From the NCBI GenBank assembly GCA_026122225.1, contig JANEZZ010002067.1:620001-684000 (forward strand): a DNA stretch of 64,000 nt. Reading direction: 5' to 3'. Position numbers and translations under genes: made by a program. The notes below the pieces were generated by a model. That model was not told where the DNA came from, did no database searches, and saw only the letters and a list, made by a program, of their open reading frames with translations. Position 1 is the stretch's first letter. The number at the start of each line of letters is the position of its first letter. This DNA is from Heloderma charlesbogerti (lineage: Eukaryota > Chordata > Lepidosauria > Squamata > Helodermatidae). Below are positions 21,104-32,539 of the stretch, piece after piece.

Positions 21104-21522
21104 AAAAAATCATATATGGAGAATCATAGAATCATAGAATAGGAGGGTTGGAAGGGGCCTACAAGGCCATCGAGTCCAACCCCCTGCTCAATGCAGGAAT
21201 CCAAGTCAGAGCATCCCTGACAAATGGCTGTCCAGCCTTGTCTTGAACACCTCCAGTGTGGGAGAGCCGACCACCTCCCTAGGTAATTGGTTCCATTGTC
21301 GTATTGCTCTAACAGTCAAGACGTTTTTCCTGATGTTCAGCCATAATCTGGCTTCCTGTAACTTGAGCCCATTATTCCGTGTCCTGCACTCTGGGATGAC
21401 TGAGAAGAGATCCTGGCCTTCCTCTCTGGGACAACCTTTCAAGTGCTTGAAGAGTGCTATCATCTCTCCCCTCAAGTCTTCTCTTCTCAAGGCTAAACAT
21501 GCCCAGTTTTTTCAGTCTCTTA

Positions 21523-22215
21523 GGGATGGCGGAGAATTTCTACACGAATCTTCGAGAGGCCAAGCGCCGAGGCATTTGGCCCCCCGAAAGTGTTGGGGAA
21601 ATTCTCCACCGGCCCCCCGCCCCCCGTGGCCGAATGTCCCTCTCGGCGGCGGGTCCCGGGGGCGGTTCGGCGGCAGTGGGGCGGGTGAGGCGGCCGGTCT
21701 CCCGACCGGCTGCCGCCGCCGCCATTACAAAATTTCCAAAGTCAGCCGTGATAGGCTACGTAAATCGTCACGTAGCCTATCACAGGTGACTTTGGAAAAA
21801 AAAAAAAAAGCGCATACGCAAATGGCGGCGGCCCATGGGCGCCGCCATTTGCGTTCCTTATTTTGGCACGTCTAGTCTACATAAAGATTTATGTAGACTA
21901 CGGCGAAAATAAGGGCAACGCAAATAGCGTTTGACTTCGGAAATCTAGCTGTGATAGGCTACATTAATCGTTAAGTAGTCTATCAAGGGTTTGTTTGTTT
22001 TTTTCACTTTTTCTTTCACGGCCGGGGAGGCGGGGCGCTTCTCCCCAGCCTCAATTTCGGCCAGGCGAGGCGGGGCGCCTCCCCCCTGGCCTGAATTTTG
22101 GCCAGGCGAGGCGGGGCGCCTCCCCCCTCGCCTGAACTTGGGGGGAGAAGTGAAGCGCCTCCCCCCCCACCGTGAAGCAAGCTGCGGGACAAGGTGTCCC
22201 TTTCGTACATCCCTA
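21523..22215. mobile_element. nested-palindrome element B
   Basis: TAGGGATGGCGGAGAATTT at left, CGTACATCCCTA at right. Modules in order: GC-rich end, GTGATAGGCTACGTAAATCG hairpin (about 21748-21783), CAAATGGCGGCGGCCCATGG hairpin, TAGTCTACATAAAG hairpin, a broken GTGATAGGCTACATTAATCG hairpin and a 41-bp-period GC-rich minisatellite (about 22022-22140). No intact target duplication; the host CR1 resumes with only a few shared bases. Confidence 0.8.
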
Positions 22216-22900
22216 CTCTTCATAGGGCTCTGTTTCCAATCCTCTGATCATCTTTGTTGCCCTCCTCTGAACCCTCTCCAGTTTGTCTGCATCCTTCTTA
22301 AAGTGTGGTGCTTAGAACTGGACACAGGACTCCAGATGAGGCCTAACCAGTGCTGAGTAGAGGGGAATTAGTACTTCTCAAGATTTGGAAGCTATGCTTC
22401 TATTAATGCAGCCCAAAAGAGCATTTGCCTTTTTTGCAGCCACATCACATTGTTGGCTCATATTCAGCTTGTGATCGACAACAATTCCAAGATCCTTCTT
22501 GCTTATAGTGTTGTTGAGCCACGTATCCCCCATCTTGTAACTGTGCATTTGGTTTCTTTTTCCTAGGTGCAGAACTTGGCATTTATCCCAATTAAATGTC
22601 ATTCTGTTGTTTTCTGCCCAGCGCTCCAGTCTATCAAGATCACTTTGAATTTTGCTTCTTTCTTCCAAAGTATTAGCTATCCCGCCCAATTTGGTGTCAT
22701 CTGCAAATTTGATCAGCATTCCCTGCACCTCCTCCTCCAAGTCATTAATAAAGATGTTGAAGAGCACTGGGCCCAGGACTGAGCCCTGCGGTACCCCACT
22801 TGTTACCTCTCCCCAGTTTGAGAAGCTCCCATTGATTAGCACTCTTTGAGTCCAATTCTGTAGATGTCTACAGCATTCCCACGGTCCACAAGGGAGGTTA
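22216..22900 (-). pseudogene. CR1 reverse transcriptase region
   Basis: Minus-strand frame 22378-22842 reads SGVPQGSVLGPVLFNIFIND (RT motif B and neighbourhood), then MLIKFADDTKLGG with the catalytic FADD box, then DLDRLERWAENNRMTFNWDK and KKDLGIVVDHKLNMSQQCD. These are hallmark CR1 RT palm and thumb sequences. The frame closes around 22378, and the rest of the C-terminus (22216-22377) matches CR1 only at DNA level. Non-functional. Confidence 0.88.
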
Positions 22901-23110
22901 CTTGATCAAAAATTGAGATCAGATTCGTCTGGCAGGACTTATTCTTGACAAATCCATGTTGGCTTCGAGTAATCACTTTTCACGAGTAATTTTGGGAGAA
23001 GACTGAGCCAAAGTAGGAATTGAGCACCTCTGCCTTTTCTTTGTCATCTGTTATCATTTTGCCGTCCTTATTTAATAGCTGAACCACCATTTCTTTCCTC
23101 TGCCTTTTAC
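22901..23110 (-). pseudogene. CR1 ORF2 fragment between endonuclease and RT
   Basis: The minus strand reads SKRQRKEMVVQLLNKDGKMI followed by TDDKEKAEVLNSYFGSVFSQ, the linker region of CR1 ORF2. The frame is cut at its N-terminal side by element C at 23110. Confidence 0.85.
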
Positions 23111-23984
23111 TAGGGATGGCGGAGAATTCTGACACGGATTTCAGTGAGGCCGAATGCACTGGCATTCCGCCCCCTGAAATCCATGGCGGAACAGCCTGCC
23201 ACCCCCCCCATCTCCCCGCAGATCCCCCCAGGGACGAGACTTACCTAGAGCGGATGTTCCAGACGGCGGTGGCTCCAGCAGTGGCTTCGGCAGCGGCTGG
23301 TCTTACGACCGGCTGCCACCGCTGCCATTTGCAGTCTGGTCTTTTTTTTTCTTTTTCTTTTTTACATAGACGTGATAGGCTACATAAAGACTTACGTAGC
23401 CTATCACGTCTGGGTTAAAAAAAAAGTGTATGCAAATGGCGGTGGCTACGGCGGCCGCCATTTGTGTTCCTTATTTTTCGGCATCTTAGTCTACGTAAAT
23501 ATTTACATAGACTATTACAGCGAAAATAAAGGGGAACGCAAATAGCGTAGCGGGTGCTATTTGCGTTCCTTTTTGATTTGCGGTTTTAGCCTACGTAAAT
23601 ATTTACGTAGGCTAAAACCGCGAATCAAAAAGGAACACCGCCATAGCTGCCGCCATTTGCATACGCTTTTTTTTTAAAAACCCAAACGTGATAGGCTACG
23701 TAAGCCTTTACGTAGCCTATCACGTCTATGTAAAAAAAAAAGAAAAAAAAAGACCAGACTGCAAATGGCGGTGGCAGCAGCCGGTTAGAAGACCAGCTGC
23801 CGCCGCCGCTGACAACACTGGAGCCGCCGCCGTCCGGAACATCTGCCCCAGGTAAGTGTCATCACGGGGGGGATCCGCAGGGGCGCGGGGAGGTGGCAGG
23901 CCATTCCACCATGGATTTCTGGGGGCCAAATGCACTGGCATTCGTCCTCACCGAGATCCGTGGCGGAATTCTCTGACATCCCTA
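23111..23984. mobile_element. nested-palindrome element C (whole-length foldback)
   Basis: Ends TAGGGATGGCGGAGAATTC and GAATTCTCTGACATCCCTA. The outer arms are inverted copies: GCCATTTGCAGTCTGGTC at 23324-23341 pairs with GACCAGACTGCAAATGGC at 23752-23769, giving an axis within one base of the element midpoint (23547). Each arm contains its own hairpins (GTGATAGGCTAC at 23371 and 23688, GTCTACGTAAATATTTACAT at 23493, GCCTACGTAAATATTTACGT at 23589). Outward GGTAAGT occurs in both arms (minus 23239-23245, plus 23851-23857). No 8-bp duplication seen. Confidence 0.85.
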
Positions 23985-24300
23985 CTGACGCCATCCCTGC
24001 AATTCTGTGCTACCTGCCTGTACTCTTCCTTTGTTACTTGGCCTTCTTTCCACTTCCTATATGTGTCCTTTTTTGTTTTCAGGTCATCTCTAAGCTTTTT
24101 GTGAAGCCACATTGGCTTCTTCTGTTGTCTTCCACCTTTTCTTCTTGTTGGAATTGTTTGTAATTGTGCCTTGAGAATTTCCTTTTTTAAAAGCTCCCAC
24201 CCATCTTGGACTCTTTTTCTCGTTAGAGTCGCTTGCCATGGGACCTTACTGATCATTGTTCTGAGTTTATTAAAATCAGCTTTCCTAAAATCCAGGGTAC
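23985..24300 (-). pseudogene. CR1 ORF2 fragment upstream of element C
   Basis: The minus strand reads GWELLKKEILKAQLQTIPTR, then KPMWLHKKLRDDLKTKKDTY and YRQVAQNCRDGV, the CR1 region between endonuclease and RT. Reading stops where element C begins. Confidence 0.85.
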
Positions 24301-24362
24301 GCGTTTGACTACACTTGGCTTTTGGAGCCGAGTGTAGTCAATCTCCATATATATGGAGATTA

Positions 24363-24403
<41 letters not shown>

Positions 24404-24404
24404 T
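24301..24404. repeat. two tandem palindromes plus (GT)n(AT)n
   Basis: GACTACACTTGGCT pairs with AGCCGAGTGTAGTC (24308-24340). The 22-bp AATCTCCATATATAT...GGAGATT palindrome follows without a gap, then (GT)n and (AT)n to 24404. Confidence 0.75.
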
Positions 24405-24444
24405 CATGGAAGGGTTGGTTCCTCCATCCCATACATCCTAGACC

Positions 24445-24612
24445 TGATCTGATCCTTGTAGGATTCTGGGTTCAAATCTCATTTTGCCTTGGGCTTGTTC
24501 TGTGACCTTGGACAAATCAACCTTTCTGCCTTATTTTCACATCTACAAAGTAGATAAAATCTATTTCACAGGACTGTTTAATGATGGTCCTGAGATTTAG
24601 AAATGGTAGGTT
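24445..24612 (+). mobile_element. MIR (CORE-SINE) copy
   Basis: GATTCTGGGTTCAAATCTCA (box B region), then CTGTGACCTTGGACAAATCA (CORE) and TTTCACAGGACTG. This follows the MIR consensus order of tRNA head, CORE and L2-like end. An old copy with many differences. Confidence 0.7.
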
Positions 24613-24616
24613 CAGT

Positions 24617-25059
24617 TAAGGAGGTATGAGAAATTCATTTCAGTTCATTTTTGATCAGAATGTATCTATTTTGCACCTTCCAGACCGAACACGGACTCAA
24701 ACATAATCTGCGGTTGTAGTCCATATATTTCCAAGCTTGCAATGTGATTCATGAACCGCCCCCCCCCAATTCCATTCAATAGCATGCATGCATTTGAAAA
24801 ATGTATACTAAAAATGTGTACTTTGGGAAAATACACACAAACTTGCTTTAATCAATGGGTGAAGAATGTGTACATTTCAAAGATGCACAAAATTGATGCA
24901 TGCGTTTGGGAAAATACGTGAAAAAAATGCATGGATTTTCATGCCAAAAAAAAAAAAAATCAACCCAGCAATCTGATAAGGACTCGAGTCAGAATGAGCT
25001 TTGAGATGGAATTCAGAGAACTTTTGCGGGCTGGAGGTTTGCTGATTTGCACATCCCTA
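24617..25059. mobile_element. AT-rich TAGGGATG MITE
   Basis: Perfect 8-bp duplication GGTTCAGT on both sides (24609-24616, 25060-25067). The right end is TTTGCACATCCCTA; the left end is worn (TAAGGAGG). The interior has repeats of the type AAAATGTGTACTTTGGGAAA, shared with 36475-36891, 38098-38443 and about 55395-55850. Confidence 0.85.
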
Positions 25060-25067
25060 GGTTCAGT

Positions 25068-26275
25068 AAGGTGAAATCAAGGGTTCCCCCTCTCAGCCCA
25101 TTACCATTCAAGACCAAGGCTTCCCACAGTCACTTCTACCTCCCCTTCTCCTTTCCCAATCAAACCTATTAGTTGGATGGAGCAGCAGTGATGGGGGCGG
25201 GGGCGGGGGGAGGGCTGCCACCACAGTTCCCAAGTGCAAAACCCAGGGGAAATGTGGTTACCATCATTCAGACATCCATAGCATTCCTAGCGGATGTCCC
25301 ATTGCAGGTCCTCACTGTCGCCACTGTAGCCAGATTTGGAGGAAGGGGGTTTATGGGGAGACTTGGAGGCAGGGCTCATTCCAAAACCTGACATGCTCCT
25401 GATGACTTCATTGGGATTATGGTGGGGCCCAAATATTACACCAGACTTGGCAGTGTAACATACTTTCTGATATTTATATATAATCATTTTACCTGAGCCT
25501 GTTTCGAATCAAAATGTGCGGGGCTTGCTCACCACTACTAAGGATGACAATAATCAAACTTGACAAGCTTTCTGCAAATTCATCGTGCCACATTTTGTGC
25601 CTGGAGGAAAACTTGCTAAAAATGTGGCCCTAATATGTAAATGTATGCAAATAAAATATGCATGCATATGAGCTTTGATGCAAATTGGCTAAACCCTTGA
25701 TCTTTTTAAAATGGTGTCTCAGGCACCTATAGTACCAGGACAAACAACTTGCATTAGAATATAAAGAATCCTTTAGTTAGTCCAACATGCTTTTTCATAA
25801 ACAGATAGTTTATCTTAAGTATTTTTATACTGCCCTCCAATTATATTCCCAGGGATGTTTAGAAAAGGTATAAAATAATTACTAAAAGGCCACAACTTCA
25901 TCAAAGGAGCGTAAAACAGTCAGCAGGGTTACAACTGTATCTGAATAGTTTGGCAAGATAGAATAGCCTTTGCCTAATGCAGAAAGGACAAGACAATAGG
26001 TACCAAATAATACAACCCAACTGGTTTGTGAGTAGGATAGTAGATCCTAATATAGTCATTGCGTGTTCTAATCCCTCACTCTATGATTTTATATTGTAAT
26101 GTATGTGTGGGTCATAGAATATTAACATTTACACATAAACCAAACTCCGCAACAAAATGTTGCAGTTTTCCCCTGGTGTGCATGTGTGTGTCACCTTAGC
26201 ATGAGGCTGAAGGGGTTAAAAAATAAAAGTTAACATCGGATATAGGCCCCGCTCTAAGTACTTCATGCACAATCT

Positions 26276-26317
<42 letters not shown>

Positions 26318-29300
26318 AGTTAAAATGCAACCAGCATGCAAATCAATAGAGCATGAGGCTTCTGCATGCATTGAGCACTTGGCTTGGCCTGGGAGAAAGT
26401 CAAACGCGCATTTTAAGTAGCCCCATCTCTAAAATACATTAGTGGACTACATTTCTCGGCACAGGCCTCCAACCAGCAGTAGGGGTACAACAGAGAACTG
26501 CACTGCAGGTTTGTTAAAACCCTGCTCTCTCAGCCCAACCTGCAATTTGGGGTTAAAAGCAATAGATACAATGCAGAGGTTCTGTAAGCTACTCTGCCAG
26601 CTTCAGCCCAACCCCCCAACATGCAATAGGGATCTGATAAGTCTGGATAAAACTGCAAGGTTGTTGTAAACCACTCAGAGCCTGACCTGCAGTATTCGGA
26701 GTGCACAGGGCTGTTGTAAGTTACTCTCTCCCAGACACAGCCCCTTCCAGCCTGCAACCTGTGCCTTGGAGTTTGAATTAGCAGGGTTGTTTTCTTTAAA
26801 ATGTTTTACACAAATTAAAAACAGAGTTCTTAGGAACTCTTTGCTTTGCTGCTACCTTTGGGGGTATTTGGAGGATGGCTGGGGAATTTGAGGGTGAGTA
26901 CATGAGGAGGACACAATGGTGCCTAAACCCGCCTGCATAAAAATCCCACCTATCCATTGTTTTCTATGGGTTGCTTTTCCATCCTTGGAGACATTTAAAA
27001 TAACTTCTCAGTGGGAATCGGGAAGTGACCAATCCAGGAGATGGTTCTTTCTATGCTTTCTTTATATGTCTCCCTATGTGTCTTTGTCCTCCTTTTCCAG
27101 CCATTCAGTTCTATTCTACCCACCCACCCAGTTGTCAGGGTTTTTTTCCTTCTTAGTCTGTCAACACCCTGTGCCACAGAGTTTTTACGTGGCTGCTTGT
27201 GGGACTGCCCCACCTCACCCCCTTTGTTGTGTATTTCTACAGATTTTTTGTGCTTGTGCATACCTTGTATTACGTCTTGGGCACACTCCAAGTCTGTCAA
27301 TACCTCTCTTTTGCGTGTGGGTGGTGTGATTTTGGCTATATAAGCATAAGAAGGCTCAAATTGATATTAGGAATCATAGTACAATCCAGCCATACTTATT
27401 TAGGCGCTTTGTAAGCCTTTCTCTCTCTCTCTCTCTCTCTCTGTCTCTGTCTTTAGTGGGAGATGTAAGCACATGCTTAAATCACGCCCTTGAAATCCAC
27501 ATACTCTAAACTTTTTGCCTTTTGCTGATACTGCTTGCCTTTTCTATTCATACTAACTTCACAGTCTTTGAATTTGGCCTTTTAAATGTGTGGTTTAAGA
27601 ACTTTGCATTGATACGTTCGAGTCTGGGTTGCCTGAAGGAAGTAAATCTATGTTGGAAAATAAGGAGAAGTGTTTTTTTGATGATGATGATGATAATTTG
27701 AAGAAGTAAAAACACTGTGCCACAAAGCTTACATTCTAAGATCCAACTCAGGGAGACAACTGAGGAAGCATAACTCAATGGAACTGGGGTAAGCAGGAGA
27801 AGCATTTATTTCAGTTATTTATATGTAGACTTGGTTAACGGCAGGAAATTGAAGCCATGCCAAAGGGTTCATGGAAAAGATGGGTTTTGAGGAAGAGAGG
27901 TATCAGGCGGGGTGTTCTGTGAAGCAGTGCCAGGTGTATAAGACACAGCAAAGGAGAAAGAAGGAAGCCGTTTGAAGAAGGAAGAGGTCCTCTGACAGCC
28001 GAGGGTGGCTCACCTGCAGGAGCCAAGATCACAGGCCAGTACTTATCAGAGAGAGAGATAAGTACAGAGAGATATGGGGTGAGGTGGGCAGGGGGAGACG
28101 ATATAGGGTTTTAATAGTAAGAAATAGGATGGCCTTCATTGGTCTTTCTGGGGACCAAAGACCTTCCCAAAGATTGGGTGGGGAAGTTAATGTTCATGTG
28201 GTTAGGGCCAATTTTCAGATGAAGGAAAGTACACTGACCAACTCAATATGCCATGATTATTATTACATTATTATTTAAAACTGCTGCTGCAGCTTGGCCA
28301 AGCACCAGCCAGAAGTGCAGGTCTCACCTGTTTTGGAAATGCCCCTAGGAACACAGAGCACGGTGATGTTGCATGGCTACCATAACATTGCACTGAACAA
28401 GCATGGCTGCCCCATCTGCCCCATCCACTTGCCACCTCCACACAACCCAGTCTTCACCGCTTTCCTGATTCTGCAGCCCCTCTGCAGTATATGCCTTATT
28501 TTTTGGCTCTGCATTAGGCTTCTTCATCCCCTTCTTTCCTAAAACGATACACCCACGTGAATGAGTTGGAAATCTTCCAGGACGCACCACTGGGAACTCT
28601 GAGATAAAAATGCATATGAGCCAAATTATCATCTGGTGTAAATTTGGATGGCTCTGTTTACAATTCCCCACCCCTGGTTAACATCAATGAATTTTAAAGC
28701 AATGAAATTATATGGCATTGGAACACTCATTGGTAAGTCATTTTAGGCTTTGTAGAAAATGGCTTCTAGAAGAAGAAAAATTATTGTGAAGGGTGGTTTG
28801 AATATGAGAATCACAAAGGAGCTATAAGGGATTTAAAAAACAACAACGAGACATAGGCTTTGAATTCAAAATCCACAGAGCTCAGGGGTTTTTTTTTACT
28901 TTGAACAGTGACACAGAGTCATGTCTAATACAGAGTCTGCAAAAAGAGAATCACCTCACTTTTATTATTGTAATTCATCATTAGTACTAAAATTCCCTTT
29001 TGTGGGGGATGAGCAAATCCTCATATTTGTGGCATAAACTGTGTGATACTTTCTCTTAACTAATATCCAGCAAGAGATACAACTTTAAATCTTATTTGTT
29101 TGCTATGCTGTCTTGGAAAGACATCAGGCGGATTCAAGGTTACTTCATGAATCACTTGTGTCAACTGACATAAAAATAATGCAGCTGCATGTTTAAAAAG
29201 ACTTTAGCAAAACTCTAGTTGTCTCTGGAGCCATCTTTTGAAAGAGTCTCTATTCACCTTGGGTTTGGAGGTGGGGAGAAAACACATGATGACCCTTCAA

Positions 29301-30139
29301 CCAATCCAGGACAAAGCCTAGGACCATCAATTCAAGAGGGCTTCCCATTTGAATTTCATGTTGGGCCTTGCATTAACCAGAGTTCTAATCAAGAAATATT
29401 TACATAAGCGTAATATACTAAATGTTTAATCTGGGAAACCAGGAAGCAAAATCAAGTGTAGTCTGGAAAATCTAAGGCAGAATAGCAATAATTGAACAGC
29501 CAACTTTGGTTAATGTATGCGGGTATCTTCAAAAATTTAAAGCCCATTCTCCTCTTTATTTTCTTCTTTGCTCGCCAGTACCCAGCCACCACCATCCCTC
29601 TGCCACTTCTGTGGCTGTTACAACTTTCTAGCTGGACCCTGTTCCCTTAGGGCCTAAAACACACTCTTTTGCCACTCTAACTTGCTGCATTCCATGGTTT
29701 CTTGAGATAAAGGGAGGGGGCTGATTCAGGGGGAGGGGCTTGAGAATGTAGCAAGGGGGCTTGTTGGTTTTTTCTTTTTAAAAAAGAGATTTTTTAAAGC
29801 TGCTGGCTCTTTAGTAACTTTGGTGGTGTGGCAGCAGTAAATCCTGCAGCTTTAATGAGTGCTTTAAAAGGAGAGGGAGATAAACAAGAGAAGAAACTGG
29901 GGGGGGGAGTAAGGCACCTTCCTGCCAAAAGTGGAAGCCCCCTCCCTTCCCCCTTGAAATCCTTTCAGGGGTCAAATTATAACACACACACCCCAAATGG
30001 AACCAAAATCTTTTCTCCCAATTCATCACCCATGAAGGGGGGGAATGAATTGGGGTGGCGATTTGGGCCTATCACTACCTCATAATAATTCTGACTACTA
30101 ATCCATCTAGCCCAGTACAGTTTGCTCAAGCTGGCAGTG
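25068..30139. other. long gene-free stretch with two microsatellites
   Basis: Five kilobases without a recognised gene or transposon. (TC)n(AC)n lies at 26276-26320 and (CT)n at 27419-27441. Small frames occur on both strands with no homology signature and no convincing splice-flanked exon. Simple purine/pyrimidine runs account for several of them. Confidence 0.5.
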
Positions 30140-30350
30140 ATATTTATTTAATTATGTATTTAATATCTTACCTTCCCACCCAAAGATGATGCTCAAGATG
30201 GTTAACAATGAAATACAGATTAAAACAAAATCGTAATTAAAACATAACATAAAAAAAAACATGCAGTAAAAGAAATAAACAGCACCCAACAGAATGAGAG
30301 GCAACCCAACCTTTGGTAGGGAGTTCAAGAGCCTGGGGGTGGCCACTAAA
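30140..30350 (-). mobile_element. L2-like LINE 3' end, minus strand
   Basis: Begins with the antisense tail (TATTTATTTAATTATGTATTTA), gapped A/T run, then the antisense of a LINE 3'-UTR (TCAAGATGGTTAACAATGAA) and GTAGGGAGTTCAAGAGCC, which matches antisense L2 coding sequence. No open frame. Confidence 0.5.
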
Positions 30351-30356
30351 ACTGGC

Positions 30357-30449
30357 CAGATTTCTGCAGCGTTTCCCAGCCCTGCTACCTGAGATTCTTC
30401 TCGCTGGAGATGCCACCTGGGAACTTTTGCATTTACAGCATGTGTTCTG
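30357..30449 (-). mobile_element. tRNA-derived SINE fragment, minus strand
   Basis: The plus strand shows GCGTTTCCCAGCCCTGCTAC, GCTGGAGATGCCACCTGGGA and TTACAGCATGTGTTCT, the antisense of the SINE at 16089-16268. Confidence 0.55.
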
Positions 30450-30654
30450 GCCCCTGTATTCTATGGGCCAAACGAGACATGACACCATTAGAAATGGTGT
30501 GAATGTTTTCTTTTTAGATTAAATAGAAAAGTGAGTGGCTTAATCTGAAATGGGACCCTTGTAGGAGCTAGGAAGGTGTAACCCTTTGTGCCTTGCTGTG
30601 GTGCTGCTTCAGTTGACACCCTTGCTGGGCCTCCTCATATCTGTGTCAGAAATT

Positions 30655-30905
30655 TGTGTCACCAATGGGAGCTTACCTCCTGATACAACAGGGAGCAGGA
30701 CCTCAAGCCCATGGGCCAGATTGGCCCATGGGCCCCCCAGGGTCCCAATCCAGCTGCCTGGGATTCTCCAGATGACCATAGACCCTTGCACTGGCCTCAC
30801 CCCCTTTGTCCCAGCTGCCTATCATTTGGTGGTTTCCCAGCTTTTGCACATTTTTCCTCCCTTCTAAAAGATTAAAATTCCTATAGTGACCTAAATCATA
30901 TCCCT
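30655..30905 (+). repeat. repeat family Z, 5' half
   Basis: GGCCAGATTGGCCCATGGGC, GATTCTCCAGATGACC and TTGCACATTTTTCCTCCC match the first half of 34965-35305. The second half resumes at about 32540, so later insertions divide this copy. Confidence 0.6.
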
Positions 30906-30922
30906 TATGAATATACAGTAGC

Positions 30923-31352
30923 AACGTGTGGCTGTGAGAGCAGGACTATAAGGAAGGCTGAGCGCCGAAGAATCGATGCTTTCGAACTGTGGTGTTGGAG
31001 AAGACTCTTACGAGTCCCCTGGAGTGCAAGGAGGTCAAATCAGTCCATCCTAAAGGAAATCAACCCTGAGTGCTCATTGGAAGTACAGATACTGAAGCTG
31101 AAGCTCAAATATTTTGGCCACCTAATGCGAGGAGAAAACTCCCTGGAAAAGACCCTGATGCTGGGAAAGATTGAAGGCAAAAGGAGAAGGGGATGGCAGA
31201 GGATGAGATGGCTAGACAGCATCACCGATGCAATGAATATGGACTTGAGTACACTCTGGGAGAGAGCGCAGGACAGGAAGGCCTGGCGTGCTATGGTCCA
31301 TGGGGTCACGAAGAGTCGGACACGACTGAACAACTGAACAACAACAGTGTAG
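30923..31352 (+). mobile_element. BovB (RTE) LINE, strongly 5'-truncated
   Basis: Only the last part of ORF2. From 30927 a stop-free frame reads CGCESRTIRKAERRRIDAFE, LWCWRRLLRVPW, LKLKLKYFGHLMRGENSLEK, TKSRTRLNN and a TGA at 31335-31337. It is followed by the tail CTGAACAACAACAG. Flanks carry CAGTAGC on both sides (30916-30922, 31353-31359), a plausible 7-bp target duplication. It diverges clearly from the copy at 8969, so the two are separate insertions. Confidence 0.88.
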
Positions 31353-31540
31353 CAGTAGCGTAGTGGCGAATTCAGAAGTGCAGGGACCCTTCGTGACAGT
31401 CACAGCCACGCCCCTTCTAAGACTGTACAACCTTGTAAGCTATACCGCCTTCAACTAGGATACAAAAACGGTGCAGCTGAGAGTAAAGCAGTGATATTTC
31501 AATTGGATGTCTGAGAAAAAATGCAGAGGTGTTAATCCTT

Positions 31541-31568
31541 TTCACTCACTCACTCACTCACTCACTCA
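31541..31568. repeat. (CTCA)n microsatellite
   Basis: Seven consecutive 4-bp units. Confidence 0.85.
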
Positions 31569-32016
31569 CATCTGGGATTTTCAAAATATGATACTCTATG
31601 GAAGCTTCACCTTCTCAACTCAGCCCTCCTGGAGAGATCCCTTCTCATTTAAATAGCCCTCTTGCACACTCCCTTAGCACCCTAACCTTACCCATTAGCC
31701 TTCCCTAAGCTCCTTCATTATATCTCTCCCATCTCGCAACAGAAGGTCCACACACCCAGCCGGATTGAACCACACACACACACACACACTCTTTCTTCCT
31801 ACTCTCCCTGCAACTGATTTTTTTCTGTTTCCCTTCCCTCCGCCAGGGTTTGCTTGCCTCAGTACATGCCAACCTTGTACCAAAAAGGGTAGCTGACAGA
31901 GCAGGTTACATTTGGCAATTCTGCTTACTGTAGAAATTAATGTTCAAGAATTAACAGTGCAATCCGATGGGTCTTTATTTGGAATTAACTTTACAGAGAT
32001 CTTGGGAAGGCAGCTA

Positions 32017-32098
32017 AGGCTGCAGTCCTACGCACACTTACCTGGGAGAAAGCCCAGTTGGCAACTGAACCTAGTGGGACTGACTTCTGAGTAAACAT
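32017..32098. mobile_element. Harbinger-like MITE fragment (second family)
   Basis: TAA precedes GGCTGCAGTCCTACGCACAC, followed by TTACCTGGGAGAAAGCCC and ACTTCTGAGTAAACATG, a worn copy of a widespread squamate palindromic MITE. The far end is lost. Similar pieces lie near 34513 and 43800-43890. Confidence 0.55.
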
Positions 32099-32539
32099 GA
32101 AGTGTGATACATCTTAAAAACTGGAACAAACCAGCCACCTGCCCTGCTCCATAAGTAAATAATGGTGGCAGCATCCCCTCCCCTCTCCTGCTGCTGCCGT
32201 GGCCAGCAGCAGCAGCAGCCCTGAGCAGGTGGCCGTAGGCCACTGTTGCAGGAGGCAAGGGCAGCAGTGGGCACACAGGCATGGAGCAAGGACAGGTGGA
32301 GAAGTCAAGAGCTGAGGAGGAGAAGGTGGGGAGGAGACTGCAGAGCTTCCTCAGGCTCCCTCTCTCACTCACTCCCTCTGCCAACTCTGTGTAGTAGACG
32401 AGAGGCAGCCAAGAGGCAGCCGCCTGCTCTCCCTCTGTTCCTTCCTCCTTCCCTAGCAGACTGTGACCCAGCTGGGGGCTGGCTTCAAAAAAAGGGCCGG
32501 AGCAAAGCCCCGGCATGACCCACCACCACTGCACCACTG

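Larger units (their letters stand above)
21119..24300 (-). mobile_element. CR1 LINE, minus strand, split by two insertions
   Basis: The 3' end at 21119 has the classic CR1 end in antisense (GAATCATAGAATCATAGAAT, then TTGGAAGGGGCC). CR1 sequence then occupies 21119-21522, 22216-23110 and 23985-24300, separated by elements B and C. The protein order on the minus strand is consistent with one original copy. About 100 bp expected between the two coding pieces flanking element C seems to be missing. The 5' end is truncated at about 24300. Confidence 0.88.
31353..32539. mobile_element. CAGTRGCGTAG-type DNA element (probable hAT)
   Basis: Left CAGTAGCGTAGTGGCG and right CACCACTGCACCACTG are inverted relatives (CAGTGGTGCAGTGGTGG when reversed). 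The BovB at 30923 seems to have entered seven bases inside its left end. It contains (CTCA)n at 31541-31568 and a Harbinger-like piece at 32017-32098. The 169-residue minus-strand frame at 32028-32537 has no family signature and overlaps these repeats. Confidence 0.5.

Noticed and set aside
25068..30139. Host exons in the long repeat-free region
   Set aside because: No frame shows a recognisable domain or a consistent acceptor and donor pair; remaining frames are short and overlap on both strands.
32028..32537. 169-codon minus-strand frame
   Set aside because: Overlaps two transposon pieces, shows no domain, and contains Gln/Ala/Cys stretches from a CAG-like tract.
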